Shown: piece by piece, positions 21,369-35,206 of the stretch
Layout: each line of letters begins with the position of its first letter
How positions within the stretch are numbered: the stretch's first letter is position 1
NCBI GenBank assembly: GCA_033439795.1
Contig: JAUTDP010000008.1
Location: 1,302,001-1,366,000, forward strand
DNA from: Sordaria brevicollis
Taxonomy: Eukaryota > Ascomycota > Sordariomycetes > Sordariales > Sordariaceae
Reading direction: 5' to 3'
Length of the DNA: 64,000 nt
Translations under genes and position numbers: made by a program
Notes under the pieces: generated by a model
The model's input: the letters and a program-made list of their open reading frames with translations, nothing else
Databases searched by the model: none
What the model was told of the DNA's origin: nothing

Positions 21369-24300
21369 ATGGGGAAGATCAACAAGGTCATGCAACAGAA
21401 GCACAAGGAGACTTTGGTAGGCTGCTGCCCGTTTTCAAACCCAATCCATCACGTCATGTCTTACCAGTCCGTCTGCTAACCCTTCTGTGCCAGTCTCCTT
21501 GGCTGAAAGGATACGTTGAGTCCGTCTCGAATGAACCTCTGCCTCTCGTTCCGAAACGACTCGCCGAGTTCCCACGAAGGTGGTTGTTTCCGCGCGGCGA
21601 CCTCTATCACTGGATCCCACTACTCAACCGCTTCGACAACATTCTAGAATCAATATGTGCAACGTACGACCTATACAAGGGCACTCAGACACGCGACTTT
21701 GCATGTGATGTCCTCCTCAACAAGGGCGAGCCGTCACTCGAATACCGCGACGAGCCATGGACCCCCGAGCGTTTGGCCGAAGCCGGATACAAGGAGGAGG
21801 GAGATTGCCAGCTTCTTGTGGATTGTCTCAAGTTCACCAAGATGCTGCTCCAGCATTGCGGCAACAGAAGCATATATGCGAGCAGCCACCACATCGATAG
21901 TCTTCTCAACAGTTCATATGTCGAAGTCCAAGCAGCCGCTCTTGGGGTTGGTTTGGAGCTGGCCCAGAGATATAATGCTTCCGTTAAGCGCATGCCGTCG
22001 CCTCCTCGCTCGGTAAACCCAGCCCTGTTGGCTAATCACTACAACATCAATCTCGAAAAGGTTCAACTGCTTGCCCGGCCATTCGTCAGGACACCGATCG
22101 TCAAATCTTTGGAGTCATCTTCGGCTGCACCGGGCACCTCAGCTGGCTCGAGTGCTAAGGGCAAGGAAAAGGAAAAGGAAAAGCAGAAGGACAAGGCTAA
22201 CGGCCCCAAGAACGTCGCGTCCATGTATGCCAACGACCTGAAGGCCCTTGCTTTGAGCGAATCCACCGAGGAAGATTCCTGGAAGAGTTGGGGCGATCTG
22301 AAAATGACTTATTATCCCGACACCGCCAATGCCGAGCCTAGCGCAGGGGATTCTAAGGAGGCTCAGCCTGCAGAGCCTCGCACCATCTCGACGCCCGCTG
22401 CCCCCACGCCCCTCCGTCGTAGCTCAACTACCGTGTCCCAGTCATCCCGTTCTCAGCGTGTCGGAAGTTCTGACGAGACTTCGCCTCTCAAGCCGTCGGG
22501 CGCAGCTGCAGAGGACCGCGATGGGCCCAAGGTAGTGGAGATCCCACGGTCTGCCATCGAGTCGGGAAGCATTTATGATCTTTTCAAGCAGTGTCCACCC
22601 GACATGCCAGCCACTGCAAAGTTCGAGTTTACTAGCCGCTTGAGGATTTGCAAGGCGTTGCTAGGAACCCAGAAGGAGCGTCAGCTGGCCTTGGCCGTTC
22701 GCCTGCTGGCCATCACCAACCTTGCCTACATCCTACCCGAGACCGTCTTTATCGAAAAGGTCCTCAAATATGACAAGGACGAGCCCAGAAAGTATCAGCT
22801 TGTGTATCAGTTGGCTGAACTCATCGCCCCTTCCCCGGATGGAAACCCAAGCGAAGTCCCAAAATGGCTCCAAACCATCACGCTGGCTCTGCTCGAGGCC
22901 ATTTCCCACCTACAAGATAAGCACTCCGATGTCTTGTCGGCTTTGAACGTTAACGTCAACCACGGCATTCTTCTCTATGTCATCAGAATTGCAGTGGCCG
23001 GAATGAAAGAGGACGCCGCTGTTGACGACCAGGACGAGCTGGATGAAGATGATTGGCGAAGCAACCTGTTCCAACTGACTCTCCAGATAGCTATGGCTAC
23101 GCGTATTGGTCAGGAGATGATGACCGCGGGGCTTATGGATTGTCTGGTCGAAATCCTTAACCTCCGAACAGAGGTGGCCAGTCGCAACTATAGCATGGTC
23201 CTGGCCTTCCTCGACAGTTTGACTTACGCATATCAAACTGCCTTCTCCCAGTTGAACGCTGCCGGTGGTCTGGACGCCATTACGAACCTCATAGTTCATA
23301 CTGTCCAGGAGTGCAAGACTCTTACGGAGGCTGGCCGTGGAACGAAACCTGATCTTCACGCTTCTCTTGTGGATTACGATATTCCATTCTTCCATCAGCA
23401 AACGCTTAAATGGCTCTTAAAGTTTATACACCATGTTATGGCCAATACGTATTCCTTTGATGGTACTAACACGGAGCGTTTATTGAGGAACCTGGTGGAT
23501 AACTCATCGTTGCTCAGCAGCCTCTGCACGATTGCGCGCAAGAACCGGTTCTTCGGCACGGTCGTGTGGTCGAATGCGACAACCCTTCTGAGCGATTTCA
23601 TCAACAATGATCCTACGAGCTTCGCGGCTATCTCCGAGTCTGGCTGGATCCAGGCTTTCCTCGAGTCTGTTACCAATCGGCCGGTGACCATGCCTTCTGA
23701 AAAACCGTCGCCGGAACCTCGCCAGCCAAGACCAGATAACAGCGGCGATGGCAGTGCGGGCAATGACGGTGGCGAAGACGACGGTAGTGATGATGAGGCA
23801 CCTGCTTTGGATAGTCGCGCTGTTACTCAACAAACGCATCCGCCAACTGAAGAGATGCTCAAGGCACCTCGAGAGTTTCCTCCCGCCCACGGCATCCTCC
23901 CGTCCTCCGAATCCATGAACGTCATTCCTGCGGTACTGAACTCGATTTCACTCAACAACCGCGGCATGAACATGGTTCTCTCATCTGGTGCCATCCAGAG
24001 CTACATGGAGATTTTCGAAAGCCCCACTCATGTCCAGTGCATGGCGAACGATCCTGAACTGGCCAGTACCATTGGTAGTAGCCTTGACGAACTCTCCCGT
24101 CATCACCCAGCGTTACGGCCCGCCATTGCCAATGCTATCATCGACATGATTGCGAGGGTGACCTACTTGGTCAAGACCATGGATGCTACTAAGCCATGCG
24201 GCGCGAGGATTGAGGCACTTGAAACGTCCCCTACCGAATCAACACAGTCGGCTGGATCGAAGGATAAAGGCAAAGAAAAGGCCACTGGCGCTGCGGATGT

Positions 24301-27300
24301 GGAAGTGGCGGAAGCGAGCTCTTCATCAACTGGTAATGACAAGCCAACGCAAGCTCCATCTGTACCTTACGTTCAGGCTCTTTCTACCTTCCTTCAGCCA
24401 ATCATCGGCAACTCTCATCTCAAGGGAGCGCTCATCTCTACCGGTGGAATCGAAATCCTGCTAGATCTCGCGCAATCTCCCAGTCTGCCTCACGACTTTG
24501 CCGAGGGCACCCCCTGCCGTATGCTGGTCGCGTCCATCTCGCAGCTCATTGAGTCCGCTCAGATTGTCGGGCTACCTTCGTTGCTGTTTAGACTGGAGAA
24601 CACTGTCAATATCCTCCGGCCACGAATCAATCCCACAACTGCGGAGCCTTTCCTTGTACCTTTCGTCAGTTCGGACTTGCTTGTGCCTTCTGCGGAGGAA
24701 GCAGCACAAGAGCCCGCCCCGGATGTTTCGAGCGGAACAGACACGGTGAAGGCTCTGCTCAACGTACAGATCTTGATCAAGATTCTGTACCATTGTTTCC
24801 CGTACTCCAACCGAAGCCAGATGGTCAGCATGCCAAACGTCAATGTATATGACTATTACATCCGGCTGATCCAAAGCCTTGGGCCATTGTTGCGTGGTGT
24901 CTTGAAGGAAGAGGCAGCGGTCAATGCTGCCGTTCCACACCACTGGACACAGAAGAACAAGCCGTACCAAAACAGCCATTTGGGTTCTCGCACTGATGTG
25001 CAGGACTTATTGACCGATTCCGCCGCTCTGGATTCCGCGGCCAACGGTAGAAAGTTGACGCCCGAAGAGCAGTCGTCGGCTGAATACAAGAACTACCAAA
25101 CTATACGGGTCCTTCTTCATTCCTTTATGCCCTCAATCTTCCCATTCTTCCAGACCATCGGCAAGGCGCTGTTGCCAAGACGCAACAACAACGACCCGTA
25201 CATCCGTTCGCGTCACCTCGCAATCGCAGAGGCGACGGCGGAAACCTTGATTCAGCAGCTCCAGCAGTCAAAAGAAGACTTGACCGTGAGAGACGTCCAT
25301 AACTGGATCATCATGATTCACACGTTCGGGGAAATGGTGGTTGACACAAACCACCGTACTGCCCATACTGGGGCTTTCCTCATTCTCCCCGTGATCACCG
25401 CCTTTAAGGAGCTCGGAGGTTTTGAGGCACTGAATGTTATGCTCAAGCGGTTGGCTGATATGGTATCCACCGAGGCGACTGAGGGCCAGGAAGCTACAAA
25501 GGCGAAGCTGTCAATGATTGGCATGAAGAAGATTCTTGATATCTACTCCTTCATTGTCAATGGAAAAAATCTCTCGGATTCCTTGGCTCAGATTGCCTTG
25601 GCCCCCAAGCCTACGGAACGAACCACTCGGGAGTTCTCGCACCAACTAGTCGTTGAGTTGCGGATGTTGATCTTGCCCGTTGTTCAAGATATTTGGGCTT
25701 CGAACATCATCGAGAAATCTTCAAGCCCGATAGTCAGCAAGATCATTGACATAATCAAGACCATCGCAGTCGGCGACCTGGAGTCAAACGCGCAGTCTAG
25801 GGCTGACAAGGAATCATTGCCTCACCTTTTCAAGAATCGCGAGGCCGTTCCTTTCAAGTGGATCTCGCGCAAGGATGCTGAAACACTCGCAACTGAGCAA
25901 GGTGTTGATATTGACCTAGCTTTGGAGGCACTTTACCGTGCCAATGGTAAAGAGAGCGAAACCGAGCAGTACATCAAACACCAGAAGGCACACCTGGTCC
26001 GTAACCGCAACCCTGTGCCAGCTGAAGATGCCTTCAAGGAAGCGCCGTCTCCCCAACCCTCGGCATCGGCAGGCATGTCCCTCAGCAACTTGTTGAACAC
26101 TCCTACTTCTACCTTCCCGGCGGGCGACTTGCTAGGTTCAGAGCCTATGGCTTTGGATCCGGTGCCCAATCAACCTCTCGGAGAAGCTAGCGGTGAAGCA
26201 GGCCCCGGAGATGTCACAGAGCCATCTTCTGACGACTCTGACGAAGACCAACCTGGCACTAGCCATGAAGCCATCACTGGCGCCACTACGGCGGCGCCAC
26301 AACAACTCCCTGTTCTTCCATCACAGCAACCGGCTACCGAAGCACAGTCTCATGCTCCCCGTATCACTCGGGAAGATCTGGCTGAAGAGAGGGCAAAGCT
26401 CTACGATACTTTGATTGATCGCTCTCTGGAGGTCATCAGCTCTCATCCGGAAGCTGTGTTTGAGGTTGCGGATCTCATCCAGAACACAATTCTCAGGGCC
26501 ACCGACGAAGACAGGAGAGTGGAAGTGGGCGAAATATTGGCCAATGCACTCATGTCATTTGCCTCCGACGACGTAGATGAGTTGAAGGAGAACGGCAGTA
26601 GCATTGCTGCTTACGCCCATCTGTTGGCGCTTCTTCTCCAGCAGCCTTCTTTCATGAGGACTACTGTGGATATGCTGAGAGACTACGTGGGCGACTACCT
26701 CGGCTTCCTTAAGCTGCCGCCTGCAAGCTCCAATGACAGCCTCCCTCCGTGGATTCCCTACATTCTCCTCATTTTCGAAATTATGCTTTTCCAAGACTCG
26801 CAGCCCTCTGATATCAAGTGGAAGCAGCCCGCGAAGGAAGACGATCCGGTTGAGGAGCTCGTCCTAACGGACAAGGAGCCCAACTTCTCCGCCGAGCACC
26901 GCTCGTCTCTCTTGACTACTCTATTGGATTTCCTACCTCGCATCGGTAAAGAAGAGTCATTGGCCGTCTCTGTGTTGAGAATCCTTGTTGTGTTGACTCG
27001 AGATCACACCGTAGCCAAAATCGTTGGGGAGAAGAAGAATCTGCAGCGGCTGTTTGTTATGGCAAAGCAGCTGTGTGGTGCCGGTTCCACTCGCCTCAAG
27101 CAAACCCACATCTCGGAGCACATCCGACAAATTCTTCGGCACATTGTTGAAGATGAAGATACCCTTCGCCAGATTTTCGAGACCGACATTATGCACCTGA
27201 TGACTTCGAGACATAGGCCCAATACCACCCCTGGCCTCGAAGCACAGTCATACCTGCGCACCCAAGCTCATCTGGCTTTACGGTCGCCCAAGACCTTTGT

Positions 27301-30300
27301 CGAGGTTACCACCAAGCTGCTCAAATTGAACCGGGGCGTTTCACACTTGGGGGATGGAATGCTACGTAGCACGCCCTTCTTGGTTCTGAAGGAGCGCCCT
27401 AAGGATTCCAGTGATGCACCCAAAGAGAGTTCAGTCGAACCCACAGTTCAGGCAACAGAAGATCTCACTATCAGCGACGTCAAGCCTTCAACTGAAGCGA
27501 CCGACAAGGACATGCCTGATGCTCCCAAGACACCCGCACAAGAGCTCAAGCGGCCGATTCTCGAACATCCCGATGGTGTTGTCCATTTCTTGTTGACAGA
27601 GTTGCTGAACTATAAAGATGTTGATGAGAGAGAGAACGCCCCTGCAGCTCCTGCAGCTCCTGCAGCCACCACCTCTAAGTCGGAGTCTGATACTACTCCT
27701 GTCCCTGAGGCCACTCCTTCTCCCGCTGGCGACGATCAGAACTCGGACTCCAAGGAGAAAGAGAAGAAACAAGCGAAGGCTCTGTTCAAGGCCGAGGATC
27801 ATCCCATTTTCATCTATCGTTGCTTCTTGCTCGATTGTCTTACGGAGCTGTTGCAGAGCTACAATCGTGCCAAGGTTGAGTTTATCAACTACAAGCGCTC
27901 CGCCCCTGTCCAGGCGAATGCTCCCATCAAGCCTCGCTCCAATGTGCTAAACTATCTTCTCAACGATATTCTTTGCTTTAGTCCTGCCAGCGGGGTGCCA
28001 GATTCGATAGCCATGAAGAAGAAAGCGGCAACGGCAGTGCCAGCGCGGGCTGTTTTGGTTGCCCTTGTCTCCAAGACCGGTGAAAAGCCTCGAGGGGAAG
28101 CTAAAGCGCTCTTTGAGTACGACGATGAGCCGGATCTGCTCTTCATCCGCCGATTTGTCCTGGATACCATACTTCGCGCCTATAAGGATGCCTCTGCGTC
28201 CGGGGAGTCTTTTGATATTCGGTACGGCAAGATGACCGCTCTCGCAGAGCTGATGGCGCAGATGATTGGTGAGGGGGACAAAAGCTCGCGCCCCGGCAAT
28301 CCACGCGGTACAGACCCGTCAATTGGACGGTCTCAAGCCCAATTGAAGCGTATGATGTACGAGAAGGGCTACGTTACAGCCTTGGCTTCGTCTATTGCTG
28401 ATATCGACCTCACGTTCCCACACAACAAGGCGGCGCTCAAACCCATTCTTGCTGTCCTCAAACAGGTCACCAAGACTGCGGTCATCATGAGCTACGAGGG
28501 TCTCATCCCTGCTTCTGGTACAGCTGCTACTGATCAACAAATCGAGGATGAGTTCTTATCCGACGGGTCTTCCGATCTTGATGGTTCCACTGATCGCGAG
28601 GAGACGCCTGATCTTTACCGCAACTCAACCTTGGGCTTGCTTGAACCTGGCCGCGAAGATGAGTTCTCCGACGAGGATGAGGATGACGATGAGGACATGT
28701 ACGACGATGAGCAGTATGACGACGAGCTTGACTACGGCGACGACATGTCACAAGACAACGAGGATAACCCTAGTGACGACGAAGACGAACTCGGCGAGAT
28801 GGGCGAAATGGAAGGAATGCCCGGTCAGCCCGGCGTTGTCGAGGTCATTATGGGTGAAAACGATGATGAAGAGGACAACGAGGACATGGATGACATGGAC
28901 GAGGATGATGACATGGACGAAGATGACGATCAGGAACTTAGCGATGAGGATGAAGACGATGAAGTCGGTTCCGAGGACATGGAAGACCTTGAAGACGATA
29001 TCCACATTGTCGACGAAGAGGGCAATGCCATTGATGATGGTAACTCGTGGGATGAGGACTCCAACGACGAGGATGAAGAGGACGAGGAAGAGCTCGACTA
29101 TGAAGCTGAGGCTCAGAATATGCAGGAGGCTCAACTTCACAACCGTCGGACCTTCCCCGAGATCATGCGAGCTGCCATGGAAAATGTCGGCGATGATCTT
29201 GATGCCGAGCCAATCCGCGACTTTGATGGGCACTACATCGACGATGATGAGGATGGCGAGGAAGATGGTGAGTACCAAAAATGGTGGAGAGAAGTTGATC
29301 AAGTGCTAATTTTTTAATAGAAGAAGAGGAAGAAGGCGAAGACGAAATGGATGATGACATGTACTTTGACGGCGATGGTCTTCGTAAGTTCAAACGTTCC
29401 TTCGCGTATTGTAGCTGGCAGCTGACAAAATCGATCAGATGACGACTTGCTTGCGCCCAATATGCCTGCGGGACTTGGTTGGGATATCGCCATTGAGCCC
29501 AACCATAGGCACCGACCGTCCCGGAGCCCTTGGCCCAACAGTCCTTTCGTTGTCGGAAGAAACCGTGATGCTCTTGGTAAGTTCTTGTTTGTCATTACTA
29601 TCAGGTGCTGTGGAGTGCTAACGTTTCTCAGACTTCCAAAACTTCTTCCGTCGCCCCGCCCATCTTACCAGACATCTGCCCAACTCGGTCGACACATCGG
29701 CTGGAACAAATCCCCTCTTGCTTCGTCAACCTCGTTCTGAGGGCGTTCCTCGTCATGCACACAGCCAGCTGGTTCGTCTGGGGATTACTCCGAACATGAT
29801 CGGAGGCTTGGGCGTGGGCATGGGGGTTGAGCCGCTGGCTTTTATTAGCGACCTCGTCCAGCATCTGCCCGACATGCGACTCGGCGCCGCTGGAGGCCCC
29901 TTGGCCCTACATTTCACAGCCGACGGGCCAGGCGGGATCATCCGCGAACTCAACGCCATTCCTATTCCTCCCCCGCACTCTCGCGAGTCCCGTTCTGCTG
30001 AAGCTCGCCGCGAGACCTATCAGGAACCTCACCAGGCCGTCCAGTTCTCAGCGGAGTCTACACATGAGAGATGGCAACAAGAAGTCAAGATGATCTTCGG
30101 CTACACCTACCAAGACAAGGCTCAAAAGCTTGCCCCTCTCATTATCTACACGCTTACCCCGGCAGCGATTCAAGCCGAAAAGGAAGAGAAGGCTCGTAAA
30201 GCTGAGGCTGACCGCAAAGCAGAGGAAGAGAGAAAGAAGCGACAGGAAGAGGAGCGCAAGAAGAGAGAGGCCAAGGAAGCGGAGGAGAAGGCTGCGCGCG

Positions 30301-33300
30301 AGAAGAAGGAAGCTGAGGAGCGTGAGCGCCTTGAGCGCGAACGAGCTGAAGCTGCCGCACAGGCCGCAGCGCAAGCGGCTGCAGATCAAGAGGCAAATTC
30401 TGCGTCTCAGGAAGCGACCTCCATGGAAGGCGTTGAAACTCAAGGCGCAGGCGAGAATGCCGAGCAGCAGGCTGAGGATGAACGTCCTCGTGTCTACTAC
30501 ACTCTCCGTAACCAGCAGATCGATATCACTGAACTGGGCATTGACGCCGAGTATCTCGAAGCCCTTCCTGAAGAGTTCAGGGACGAGGTGATTGCCCAAG
30601 CTATCAGCGCCCGGAGATCACAGGCGCGAGAGCAGGTATCTCAAGAGGGTGAGAACACCGAGGTGTTCCAGGAGTTCCTTGAGGCGCTCCCCGAGGAGCT
30701 TCGTAACGAGATTCTCCACCAGGAGCAGCACGAGCAGCGACGTCGCGAACGGCAATCCGCAGCAGGTGGTCAAGACCTAGGCCCCGCTGACATGGATCCC
30801 GCCAGCATCTTGCTGACTTTCCCTCCTGGTCTCCGCCAGCAAGTTCTACTCGACCAGGGCGAAGATCTCATGGAGCACCTTGGCCCAGAGCTGGCCGCTG
30901 AAGCCCGCACCCTTGTGGCGCGCCATCGCCAACTCCACGCTTCTCAAGGTGGCCCGGCTGCCGCTCGCTCAAGAGATGCCCAACGCCCTGCGGAGGCAGG
31001 TGCTGGAGCTGTCGAGAAGGCCCAGAAGCGCACTGCGGTTCAGATGTTGGACAAGCAGGGCATTGCTACCCTCCTCCGCCTGATGTTTGTGTCGCAGCAA
31101 GGCTCGATTCGCGCCAATCTTTTCGAACTCTTCTCCAACCTGATTGAAAACCGCCAGAGCCGCCTCGACGTTATCTCATCCTTGTTGCAGATCCTCCAGG
31201 ATGGATGCACAAACATGGACGCCGTTGAGCGCAGCTTTGCTCAGATCTCTTACAAGGCCAAGCAACCAAAGGAGAAGGATGCTAAGACGCCTCACCCCTT
31301 GAAGCGAACGCTCACCGGTGGCACCAATAACAATGGTCAATTCCCTGCCAGCTCGGAGGTCTCGCCCCTGTTGATTGTTCAACAATGCCTTGATCTTTTG
31401 GTGGAGCTTTGCAAGGTTGACGCTCACGTACCAGGTGTGTTCTTGACTGAGCACGAGACGGTAGCATCTACCCTCAAGCGAAGCCTGAGCCGCAAGGGCA
31501 AGGGCAAGGAGAAGGATGTCAACGGCAAGGCTCAGAAGTTCGCTGTCAACTCTCTGCTGACTCTCCTGGATCGTAACCTGGTGATGGAGAGCTCTGCGGT
31601 GATGCAGGTACTGGCCGATCTCCTCAACAAGGTCACAATCCCGCTTCAGGCGATTGAGCGAAGGCGGAGAGATGCCGAAGAGGAAGCCAAGATGAAGAAG
31701 GAAGCCGAGGAAAAGGCTGCGGCTGAACGTGAAGCGGCCAATGCCTCCGAAGAGCAGGCCTCGACCGAGCAGGCCTCTGCCCAGCAGGATGCGGCCCAGC
31801 AGCCTACTGAGCCTGCTACGGCAGGTACTTCAGGTGAACCAGCAGCACAGCCAGAGAAAGAGCCCAAGGAGTCAGAACCACTTCCGGTTGTTGAGAAGAA
31901 GATCCGCCAGCTCACACCCCCAACAATCCCTGAGCACAATCTCAAGCTGGTGATCAACATCTTTGTGGCACGTGAATGCAGCTCGAAGACTTTCCAGAAC
32001 ACCATCTCGACAATCAAGAACCTCTCCAACATCCCTGGCGCGAAGAAGGTATTTGGAGACGAGTTGGTCCGTCAAGCTAGAGTCTTGAGCGAGAACATCC
32101 TCTCGGATCTCGACAACTTGCTTCCTCACATCTTGAAGGCTGAGTCCGGCACACAAATCCAAGGTGTTGCCCTCGCCAAGTTTTCGCCCGGTGCCTCGGA
32201 GCAGAACAAGCTTCTCCGTGTGCTGACTGCCCTCGACCACTTGTTCGATAGCAAGAGCAAGAAACAGGACAAGCCCGCCGATGGGGAGAACACTAAGGAG
32301 GACCTCCTGGGTTCTCTCTACTGGAACCCGACATTCGGCAAGATGTGGGAGAAGTTGAGCGCTTGTTTGAGCGCAATTAGGCAGCGTGACAACATGCTTA
32401 ACGTCGCCACGATCCTCCTCCCACTCATTGAGTCCTTGATGGTGGTCTGCAAGAATACGACGCTCTCGGATGCTTCGGCGGCGTCGCAGGCCAACTCGCA
32501 GAAAGAGATGCTTCTCACCAGCCCGCCCCCCGAGGACCGCATTGCCGGCTTGTTCTTCACATTTACTGAGGAGCACCGCCGTATCCTTAACGAATTGGTC
32601 CGCCATAACCCCAAGTTGATGTCCGGCACCTTCTCGCTGCTGGTGAAGAACCCGAAGGTCTTGGAGTTTGACAACAAGCGCAACTACTTCAACCGCAGCG
32701 TGCACTCCAAGCACCAGCAGACGAGGCAGTCTTATCCGCCACTGCAACTCCAGGTGCGCCGTGAGCACGTCTTCCATGACTCATTCAGGTCTTTGTACTA
32801 CAAGAAGGCCGAGGAGTTGAAGTTCGGTAAACTCAACATCCGCTTCCAAGGAGAGGAAGGTGTCGATGCCGGTGGCGTCACCCGCGAATGGTTCCAGGTG
32901 CTCTCCAGACAGATGTTTGACCCCAACTACGTCCTTTTCGAGCCGGTGTCTTCGGACCGCACGACTTTCCACCCCAACAAGTTGAGTCCTATCAATGACG
33001 AGCATCTGCCCTTCTTCAAGTTCATTGGCAGAATCATTGGCAAAGCCCTTTACGAGGGTCGTCTGCTTGACTGCTACTTCAGCCGTGCGGTCTACAAGCG
33101 TATCCTCGGCAAGCCCGTCTCGGTCAAGGATATGGAGTCGTTCGACCCGGAATACTACAAGTCCCTTGTCTGGATGCTCGAGCATGATGTTACTGATATC
33201 ATTACCGAGACATTCTCGGTCGAGGACGACGTGTTCGGCGAAACCAAGGTTGTCGACCTGATTGAGAACGGGCGTAACATTCCCGTCACGGAGGAGAACA

Positions 33301-33879
33301 AGCATGAGTATGTCCGTCTGATCGTCGAGCACAAGCTCATCACCTCGGTCAAGGATCAGATGCAGGCATTCCTTACTGGCTTCCACGAGATCATCCCCGC
33401 GGAGCTCATCGCCATCTTCAACGAACAGGAGCTCGAACTTCTCATTTCTGGTCTGCCTACTATCGACATTGACGACTGGAAGGCCAACACTGAGTACCAC
33501 AACTACACTGCCGGCGCCCCTCAGATTCAATGGTTCTGGCGCGCTGTGCGGTCCTTTGACAAGGAGGAACTTGCCAAGCTTCTTCAGTTCGTCACCGGTA
33601 CATCCAAGGTGCCTCTGAATGGCTTCAAGGAGTTGGAGGGTATGAACGGTGTCAGCAGATTCAACATTCATCGGGATTATGGCAGTAAGGATCGTCTTCC
33701 CAGCTCTCATACTTGTTTCAACCGTAAGTTTACCTTTCCACCCTCTCTGATAATGATATGATTGACTAACTAATGATGATACAGAACTTGATCTTCCCGA
33801 GTACGAAAGCTACGAAACTCTCAGAAGCCAGCTGCTCAAGGCTATTACCGCGGGTAGCGACTACTTCGGCTTTGCGTAA
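21369..33879 (+). CDS. tom1: Giant HECT-type E3 ubiquitin ligase (TOM1/HUWE1 family)
   Basis: Exons are 21369-21416, 21494-29267, 29321-29383, 29439-29576, 29632-33723 and 33785-33879, giving 4069 residues, in the size class of HUWE1. The start MGKINKVMQQKHKETL joins a 77-nt intron. The N-terminal half is helical-repeat-like, as in the DUF908/DUF913 region. A very acidic segment spans about 2404-2640. Ubiquitin-binding-like LPEEFRDEV and LPEELRNEI motifs lie in a DUF4414-type region at about 2960-3080. The HECT domain covers about 3720-4069, with the thioester cysteine in SHTCFNQ (Cys4036) and the C-terminus GFA. Family members ubiquitinate excess ribosomal proteins, histones and mRNA-export factors in the nucleus. 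The three introns of 53-55 nt cluster at the end of the acidic region. Confidence 0.97.
28655..29383 (+). other. tom1: Acidic domain of the TOM1-type ligase
   Basis: About 240 residues are dominated by Asp and Glu (runs such as DEDEDDDEDMYDDE), interrupted by a short GMPGQPG linker. In yeast Tom1 and in HUWE1 an equivalent acidic tract separates the repeat region from the C-terminal part and is associated with binding basic substrates such as ribosomal proteins and histones. That role is carried over by homology. Confidence 0.8.
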
Positions 33880-35206
33880 AGGGATAGGTTGATATCGAGC
33901 AGGGAATAGAGCATGAAAGGTGAAAGAGGAAAAGGAGATGAAACAATGGGTACATAAGGCCAAAACATAAAGCATCATATGGGTGTACAGGTGGATGAGG
34001 GCATAAATTGCCTGCTAAGGAGGAATGGATTAGGTGAGGGGAGGTTCTATCAAAGGTTCATACAAGGATTTAAGCGCATTGGGGACGGTATTAGATTGGG
34101 GAGAAGATGTTATGTTTTGTTATTTGTTGCTACTATTTTTTTTGCTTTTGGCCACATTACTTTAGTATCATAGGTTTCTTGCAGAAGGTCTTCGGAGACT
34201 AGAAGACGGGGAGTGCAGGCCTCGTCTTTTTGTATCTCTGGACCTGGAGTTTGAAACGATGCTGGGTTGGTTTTGGCTTGGGGCTTCTTTGCATGATGGA
34301 TGAATGGAGGACAAAAGTGAGTAGGTTAGGGGAGGAAGAAAGGGAAGATAGAATGATTAGCGCGAATATGGAAGTTTATGAAAAAGATATGATATGCATT
34401 TGCTAGTGTTTATGAAATATTGGACTAGGCCAGGGGGTATGAAACCGTCTCAATGTAACTTGCCCATGCCGTGACTTGTTCCTTGATGAAATCACGCATC
34501 AAGAAACATAGGTGGACTTGACAGTCCCATAAACTACATGCTGTTGATTCTGCAAAAGCAATGAGAACCACGACTCGAAGGACGATCTGTTCAGACACAG
34601 TAAGTGACATACGTTTGCAAATTATACGGGGGGGAAAGACACGATCGGCATTCAAAAGAAAAATTATAAAAAAAAACTCGAACCAAACACACCAGTGCTT
34701 ATGCTGAGATAAGTCCTCAACCACAACACCGGGGTGGATGATGAAGAACCAAGATCTCGTCATCAGCTTTATAATCTCGACTTGACACTTTTGAGGCGAT
34801 CACTTCGACAACCCTTTACCAACCCTTTAGCAACCCTTTCACAACTCCTTAACAACCTTTGACAAACCGTTTATGGTAAATAACCCTTTCCCAACCCTTT
34901 AGCAACCCTTTAGCAACTCTTTGGCAACACTTTATTAACCTTTAACGGAACCCTTTACCAACTCTTTTGAAACTCTTTCGTAACTCTTTAGCAACTCTTT
35001 AGCAACCCTTTCACAACTCCAAACTAAATAACTACATCATTAAAATTGATTGACGGGCAAGCACGAGAGTTTCCTCTTGCCCAAAATAACTATTGCGTAC
35101 TTCAGGCCGTTATCTTAATAATCCTTTCAAAACATTATTTCCTGACCCAACTCGTTATAAAAATTTTGGAGGCACATTCACTTGAGGTGTTCCAGGGAAT
35201 AGACAG
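33880..35206. other. 3' region of tom1 and intergenic DNA
   Basis: The first several hundred bases are AT-richer 3' UTR-like sequence. A minus-strand frame at 34425-34763 lacks codon bias and similarity. The 34808-35020 part is a minisatellite, listed separately. Confidence 0.5.
34808..35020. repeat. Degenerate 12-bp minisatellite
   Basis: About 17 imperfect copies of a 12-bp unit close to CAACCCTTTAGC run head to tail, with changes mainly at the last two bases and at CCC/CTC. No spacers of constant length are present, so it is not a CRISPR-type array. Confidence 0.85.

Noticed and set aside
34808..35020. Possible CRISPR-like array
   Set aside because: The units are contiguous 12-bp degenerate copies without unique spacers, in a eukaryotic genome.
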